Below are positions 59,401 through 64,000 of a DNA stretch of 64,000 nucleotides, piece after piece; position 1 is the stretch's first letter; every line of letters begins with the position of its first letter. Location: positions 3,720,746-3,784,745 of the forward strand of contig PYIU01000001.1 of the NCBI GenBank assembly GCA_003415625.1, in the 5' to 3' direction. A program made the translations under genes and the position numbers. Under the pieces are notes generated by a model. The model saw only the letters and a list, made by a program, of their open reading frames with translations. It did not search any database and was not told the origin of the DNA. Origin of the DNA: Aquanectria penicillioides. Lineage: Eukaryota; Ascomycota; Sordariomycetes; Hypocreales; Nectriaceae.

Positions 59401-61181
59401 GGACATGTCATTGATGGCTTGCCTTACCTGCCCACAGAAGATAATTAGCGGCACCTACAGTGCGTGGCTTGTTGTCCAGCACCGTGGAACCAAAAGTGAT
59501 TGACCATTTCACCAAATAACTACCACCCCACATTACATTCCCGTCACCGTCACCGACCTTCACTCCAGCTTCTTTCTGTTCTTTGTTACTCAGACCCGGC
59601 TGTCCGCGGACGGACCGTCGCTTGTTTGCCTGTTGTCTCCTCCTTGCAATCTCGTACTCTGTTTTGGTGCCTTTACTCCCGCAGGCGGCCAATTTTTCTG
59701 GTTTACTATTGCCACCTCGTCTTTTCCTACCCTCTTGCCTCATCTTCTCCACAGTGACCTCAGACCTCGATCCTCGTTCCGACCTCACCTAGGTACCTAC
59801 CTATCTACCCACCAATTCTCATCTGCTCAGCTCCTCTCTTTTCCCTTTACTTTTTCTCTCTGTTCCCTCTCTGCCCCATTTTCTTCCTGTCCAGCACCTC
59901 CGTCTTGTGCGATCAAACTGGTCAGTATCCCCATCTTCGCCGTGCTCATCGTCGCCCGTACCCTGCCCTCATCCTGTCTCAGCTCGTTCGGGCAGCAGCC
60001 ATTCTGTGACCTTTATCCCTGGCTTGCTTTTTATCTTCTGCTTCTTCTTCCATTTGGTCTTCTTTCGCCCATTCCCTGGCGCTTGGCTGCTGCAGGGTCA
60101 CCACCTTCTCCACAATTAGAGAAGGCGCCTCGCAGTGTGCTCGCTGTGCCAGACCTCTGTCCCGCCCCTGCCTCCTCGCCCCGCAGACAGACACCACCTT
60201 CCCACTTCCCGTCCATCCAGACCCGTGCGCGCGCTCGCTGTGGTGGGTGGTGTTTGCCGTGGTGTGCTGTGGTGTGCCTACCCAACCGCTCATCGCCCAC
60301 CCACCCACACACAACCGAGACTAGTCCTAGCAAGTGCCACAGCAATAGTCACTCGCACTTGTACTCGCCTTGCTTATTTGGGCCCCCGGACCCCCGGGCC
60401 CCTCCACTTGCTTCCCACTTCCACGTTCCCACGACTCACGAGCTTCCTCCTTGACCGCCAACCTACCAAAAACGACCAACCCCCCAAAAAGAGACAAGAC
60501 ACTCTTTAATTCATTTCATCCACTGTCTCCCTGGGCAAATAAACCAAACTCGACGCTCTGCTCACTTTTTTTTTTTTTTTTCAGTTGCGACTGATCTTGT
60601 TGAACTTCGACCTTCCCGTCCCAACTCTCTAGCCAGCACGCCTTCTGTTCGGCCGAGCCCGCAGTCTCAGTCTCTCGGACCCTCCGCCTTGTGCTGCCGT
60701 CCCCAAAATTCCACTCGCTGTCACCCGATCCGTGCTGAGTTGGGGTGGATCCTGGACCCTAAAAGCATCGCCCTCGGCCGCGCCGCACTGCGAGATCCAA
60801 ACCTCGAGACCCTCAAGACCACGTGGAGCTGTTGGCATTGGGAATCGCCTCGCCCCTCTTCAACTTCTTCCGACTACTTCCATCGCCACTTCCCCTCATC
60901 GGCCTCTGCACACGACCCCTTTCTCCTTGCCATCGTCATTGCTTCACCCTTACCCGTCGCTAGCCCGCGCCTCGACCACGACATCGACCCGACTGCATCG
61001 CCTCTTTTTTAGTGCTCGTTCCTTTGCATGCTCCAACCGTGCCTGGACACACGCCACCAGCGACGACATAGGTCTACTACTCAGCTATCTATCTGCCTAG
61101 TCCCTCCAGAAGTCGGAAATCCTGTATCTGTCACGAATCTCTCCATCTCCCCACGCGACCATACGCCACCAGTCATTCATC
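59401..61181 (+). promoter_or_regulatory. Pyrimidine-rich upstream/leader region of the SCOC-type gene
   Basis: The plus strand is strongly C/T-biased from about 59500 to 61180, including a run of T at about 60568-60582. It lies directly upstream of the start at 61182. This composition is typical of fungal core promoters and long 5' leaders. A 273-codon frame at 59633-60454 is Pro/Ser/Leu low-complexity and is explained by the C/T bias. Confidence 0.45.
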
Positions 61182-61719
61182 ATGGCGGACGAAGTCGAAA
61201 CCCAGTCTATCGGTTCCTCAGGACAACTTCACCCTATTGCGCGATCTGACTCCTCGGCGTCCACAAGCCCTTCCGATCGCAGCGAGCCTATCATTCACCA
61301 GCCTATACCTCAGCGGCCGTCATTGCCGACTCGGAAGAGCAGTGGCCCTTTAGCCGTGCCTCGCGACAGCTCGGCCGTTGGCCCTATTGACTCTGACTTT
61401 GGCCCGGATGACGTCAGGGCTATGAGCCCTCGAAGAACGATGGAAGATCTAGACAAGATGGGCAAGGAGGCCCGTGACGAAATGAGACGGTAAGTGGCTA
61501 TGTCCAATGGTTTGTTTATCTATCGGACTGGTCGCTAACTCGGTAATTAGGCACGCAAAAGCTCTCCAAGATTCCCTCCTCACCATATTCAACCGCATCG
61601 AAGCAGTTCGTGAGGAGCACGACAAGCTCGACAATAACAACAAATTCCTTCAAAAGTACATTGGCGACCTTATGAGTACTAGCAAGATCACCGCCTCTGG
61701 GAGTCAGAAAAAGAAATGA
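61182..61719 (+). CDS. Short coiled-coil (SCOC/Slo1-like) protein
   Basis: Two exons, 61182-61489 and 61551-61719, give about 158 residues. The first ~85 residues are disordered and Ser/Pro/Arg-rich. A heptad-rich helix then runs from RRTMEDLDKMGKEARDEM through IFNRIEAVREEHDKLDNNNKFLQ. It ends in the family signature FLQKYIGDLMSTSKI and a Lys-rich tail. SCOC/Slo1 proteins bind Arl-type small GTPases on Golgi membranes. The fungal homologue is short and single-domain, as here. The intron junction (GAC-GAA-ATG-AGA-CG|G) keeps the helix continuous. It stands alone between gene-poor stretches on both sides. Confidence 0.82.
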
Positions 61720-62023
61720 GGCACCAGCCAGCAACACTCGGGTTGTAGGGCTATAGAGATGGACATGACCATCTTCTATTCAACAGACCACCAGACTTTT
61801 CATTGATTAGCGCTTCGTGAACGAGCTCGATCACCTGGCTAGTCGAGGAGGCATTTTGTGCAACCGTACTCCACGACGCCAACTTAAACCTTTTGCGGCC
61901 CTTGCTGAACTTTTGGATTCACAATTTTTTTGGGGCCCTGAAGAGGGCATGATACCCGCGCCATTTGCGCAACTCCTTTTCTTCCACAACACGCCTCGCC
62001 TTCGATTTGGCACAGGTGGAGAC

Positions 62024-62046
62024 CCAACAACAACAACAACAACAAG
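62024..62046. repeat. (CAA)n microsatellite
   Basis: Seven to eight CAA units in the 3' flank of the SCOC-type gene. Confidence 0.85.
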
Positions 62047-63105
62047 CACATTGACTGTATATTAACGCTTTATGAACTTTTGGATAACAGATTTGCATGA
62101 CGGGATCACCACACATGGAGGAGGCATAACATGGAGCCTTGATTTTGTTATTATTGTCTGGACTTGCAGACCGGAACCATCAACTCATGACATGATATTG
62201 TGTCTGGGATTGGACAATCTCCAGACGCAGAGTTTGGGCGTTTCGGCACTTGAATGACGTGTGGAGGCCTGAAGGATACGCTACAGGCTGGTTCGAAGTT
62301 GGTGATGTTTTTTTTTTCTTTTTTCAAACTTGGTTCTAATGTGGTATTACTACTTCTGATGATTTTACCATGGCTCTTATCTCTGAATTGTAGACAAAGG
62401 TGGGAGTGGAGGCATCTGAAAACGTGTTGGGTTGGTTACCGATATAGTTGCTTTGGGATGGAGTATGGTCCGTTGAAAAAAAAAAGAAATGCCCAGTTTG
62501 ATGATCAAAAATGGTAGACATGTCCAACCTTGACTAGCTTTCACCCTCAGTGCACGCGCAACATGTTGAAGTTGTCAGACCTACAATGCCTGCGGGTTCC
62601 AGTATACACGTCGAAAATCCAGCCAAGCTGGTGTGTCACAGTGGTTCGTTGAGGCGGCTTACCACCATCGATGTTTGAGTCACTGTTGATGCTACATACG
62701 TGCCTAGTAGTCTAGCGCGTGCTGTAAACCCGAATACTCAGTTCATCGGCGTTGCCTGTCTGTCATTCCATGCACCCTAATTGGCGAACGCCATCACGCC
62801 CACCCGGCCTCCTGGCTAGTCGAATCCGAAGCCGGCGGGGAGGGGAGGGAGCTAGCCCGCGTTTCGCCGCGGAGATGTGGTAAATTGGCTAACGGGGGGA
62901 GAGAGGGGAAGAGGGGGGGGGATGAACTAATACCCAATCAAAGGCTGAGCCCAATGTCCCGCGTGTCAGTTTCCCTTGCCCAGCCCTCCCTGCCTGACAA
63001 AGGTGAACCAAAACCAGCCCAGTGGGAGGTTACGCCCACCGCCCCGATCTAGCGAAAGGGACGGGGTACGGACATCCGTACGCCTCCGTCGGGAAGTGGG
63101 AAGCA

Positions 63106-63148
63106 TTGGTTTGGTTTGGTTTGGTTTGGTTTGGTTTGGTTTGGTTTG
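63106..63148. repeat. (GGTTT)n pentanucleotide microsatellite
   Basis: About 8.5 tandem copies of the TTGGT/GGTTT unit without interruption. Confidence 0.93.
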
Positions 63149-64000
63149 ATAGGGAATCTTTGGCGAGCGAGGGAGTGAGGGGCATTGTCCCGGTGATGCG
63201 ATAGGGGGGGTGAGTGAATGAATGAATACATGGACAGATTATCACATAGGTAGCTTGATATTAGAGATCACCTATCATAATGGGACCGCGACATGGAGCA
63301 TTAATGTTGACGTCAAGTACAGCAGCCTTACTTGCCCGTACCTGCGCACATGCCATGCAATACCGCATATATTGATTGCTCCAATAACCAACCACCAGGG
63401 CAAGGATAATAAAGTTGGACAACGAACGTTGGTCAGCTAATCAACTACCGGTAGCATGTACGAAAGCGGAAAGTAGAGCGAGCAATGAGTGAACCTAATT
63501 GAATACGATTAATCGATTGCTGAAAAAAAAAAAACGACTCGGGGATCCCGGGGGTCGTTGATCCATCACCATTCCTGTCCCCCACAACGGCAGAGGCTTT
63601 TCGGCCATTGATGGCGTAAACTCAACTCATCCCGTAAGTTGGAGGAGCCACATGCACACACACAGCCCTACCTGTCCATTCTCCAAGCCACCACCTTTGA
63701 GGATTACTGATCGATGGACTGATTTTTGTCTTTCTTTGCTTTGTTTTCTCGCACATGCCTCTCCGCATCCATCTGGGGCGGGCACGTGCCCACGAATGGA
63801 AAATCGAAGTGAATGTCACTCCCGACTGGGAGCTACGTAGTTGGTGGGTTTGGTTGGCTTGACTCGCTTGGTTTACTTGGCTTTGACCTACCCTACCTAC
63901 TCGGCTTTGTGTTTGTTGGGCGCGACGGCACAGGACAAGACAGGGACGAAAAAGGACAACAAAAAAAGAAACCCAAAATTTTGGTCAGAAACCGCAAAAG

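Larger units (their letters stand above)
61720..64000. other. Gene-free right end with simple repeats
   Basis: After the SCOC-type gene no supported coding region remains. Visible items: a (CAA)n tract at about 62024-62046, G/A-rich sequence with long G runs at about 62894-62931, and a (GGTTT)n pentanucleotide repeat at 63106-63148. The last kilobase looks like the upstream region of a gene beyond the window edge (inference). Confidence 0.4.

Noticed and set aside
59633..60454. 273-codon open frame, plus strand
   Set aside because: It is made of Pro/Ser/Leu low-complexity sequence caused by the C/T-rich strand, has overlapping open frames in other phases, and shows no motif. It fits a leader or promoter better than a protein.
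63538..63565. Hairpin-like sequence around GGGGATCCCGGGGG
   Set aside because: The dyad is imperfect and follows a poly-A run. No terminator or element function can be argued in a fungal nuclear context.

Overview
The window is nuclear DNA of a filamentous ascomycete (Pezizomycotina, most likely Sordariomycetes). It has many short introns (about 50-110 nt, GT...AG), fungal Zn(II)2Cys6 regulators, PDR- and YOR1-like ABC transporters, a fungal rhodopsin-domain protein and the nuclear complex I PSST subunit. There is no bacterial signature and no CRISPR. I saw no convincing tRNA or rRNA gene. Gene models were assembled by hand from reading frames, splice signals and family motifs. Intron edges are inference except where phase and homology agree.

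Layout. 0-3.4 kb: the N-terminus of a PDR-type ABC transporter (leaving the window on the left) is divergent from a Zn2Cys6 regulator. Their shared promoter holds six AGTCCG/CGGACT elements. 3.4-6.2 kb: gene-free, with a 431-bp foldback/MITE-like element that has ~155-bp inverted arms and a 5-bp target duplication. 6.2-30.4 kb: mostly conserved cell-biology genes. These are a DUF2985 membrane protein (9-nt microexon), a sterol-glucosyltransferase-like protein, NAA25/MDM20, COX23, the beta subunit of geranylgeranyltransferase I (its last exon looks frameshifted), ILM1, a CAMKL-type kinase, a DUF7730-like protein, a PI-PLC and NDUFS7.

30.8-45.8 kb is an accessory block. It holds a C2H2 plus Zn2Cys6 regulator, a short-chain dehydrogenase, a BBE-type FAD oxidase, a full ABCC transporter, a rhodopsin-domain (PTH11-like) membrane protein and a GMC oxidoreductase. 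It resembles a small biotransformation/efflux or detoxification cluster without a polyketide, peptide or terpene backbone enzyme. The oxidase lacks both residues that normally tether FAD.

47.7-52.8 kb carries a dynamin-like GTPase, a TMEM205-like membrane protein and a class I methyltransferase. From 52.8 to 61.2 kb there is a gene-poor stretch of about 8.4 kb. It ends in a pyrimidine-rich leader for a small SCOC/Slo1-type coiled-coil gene. The last 2.3 kb holds no gene I can support, only simple repeats and G-rich tracts.
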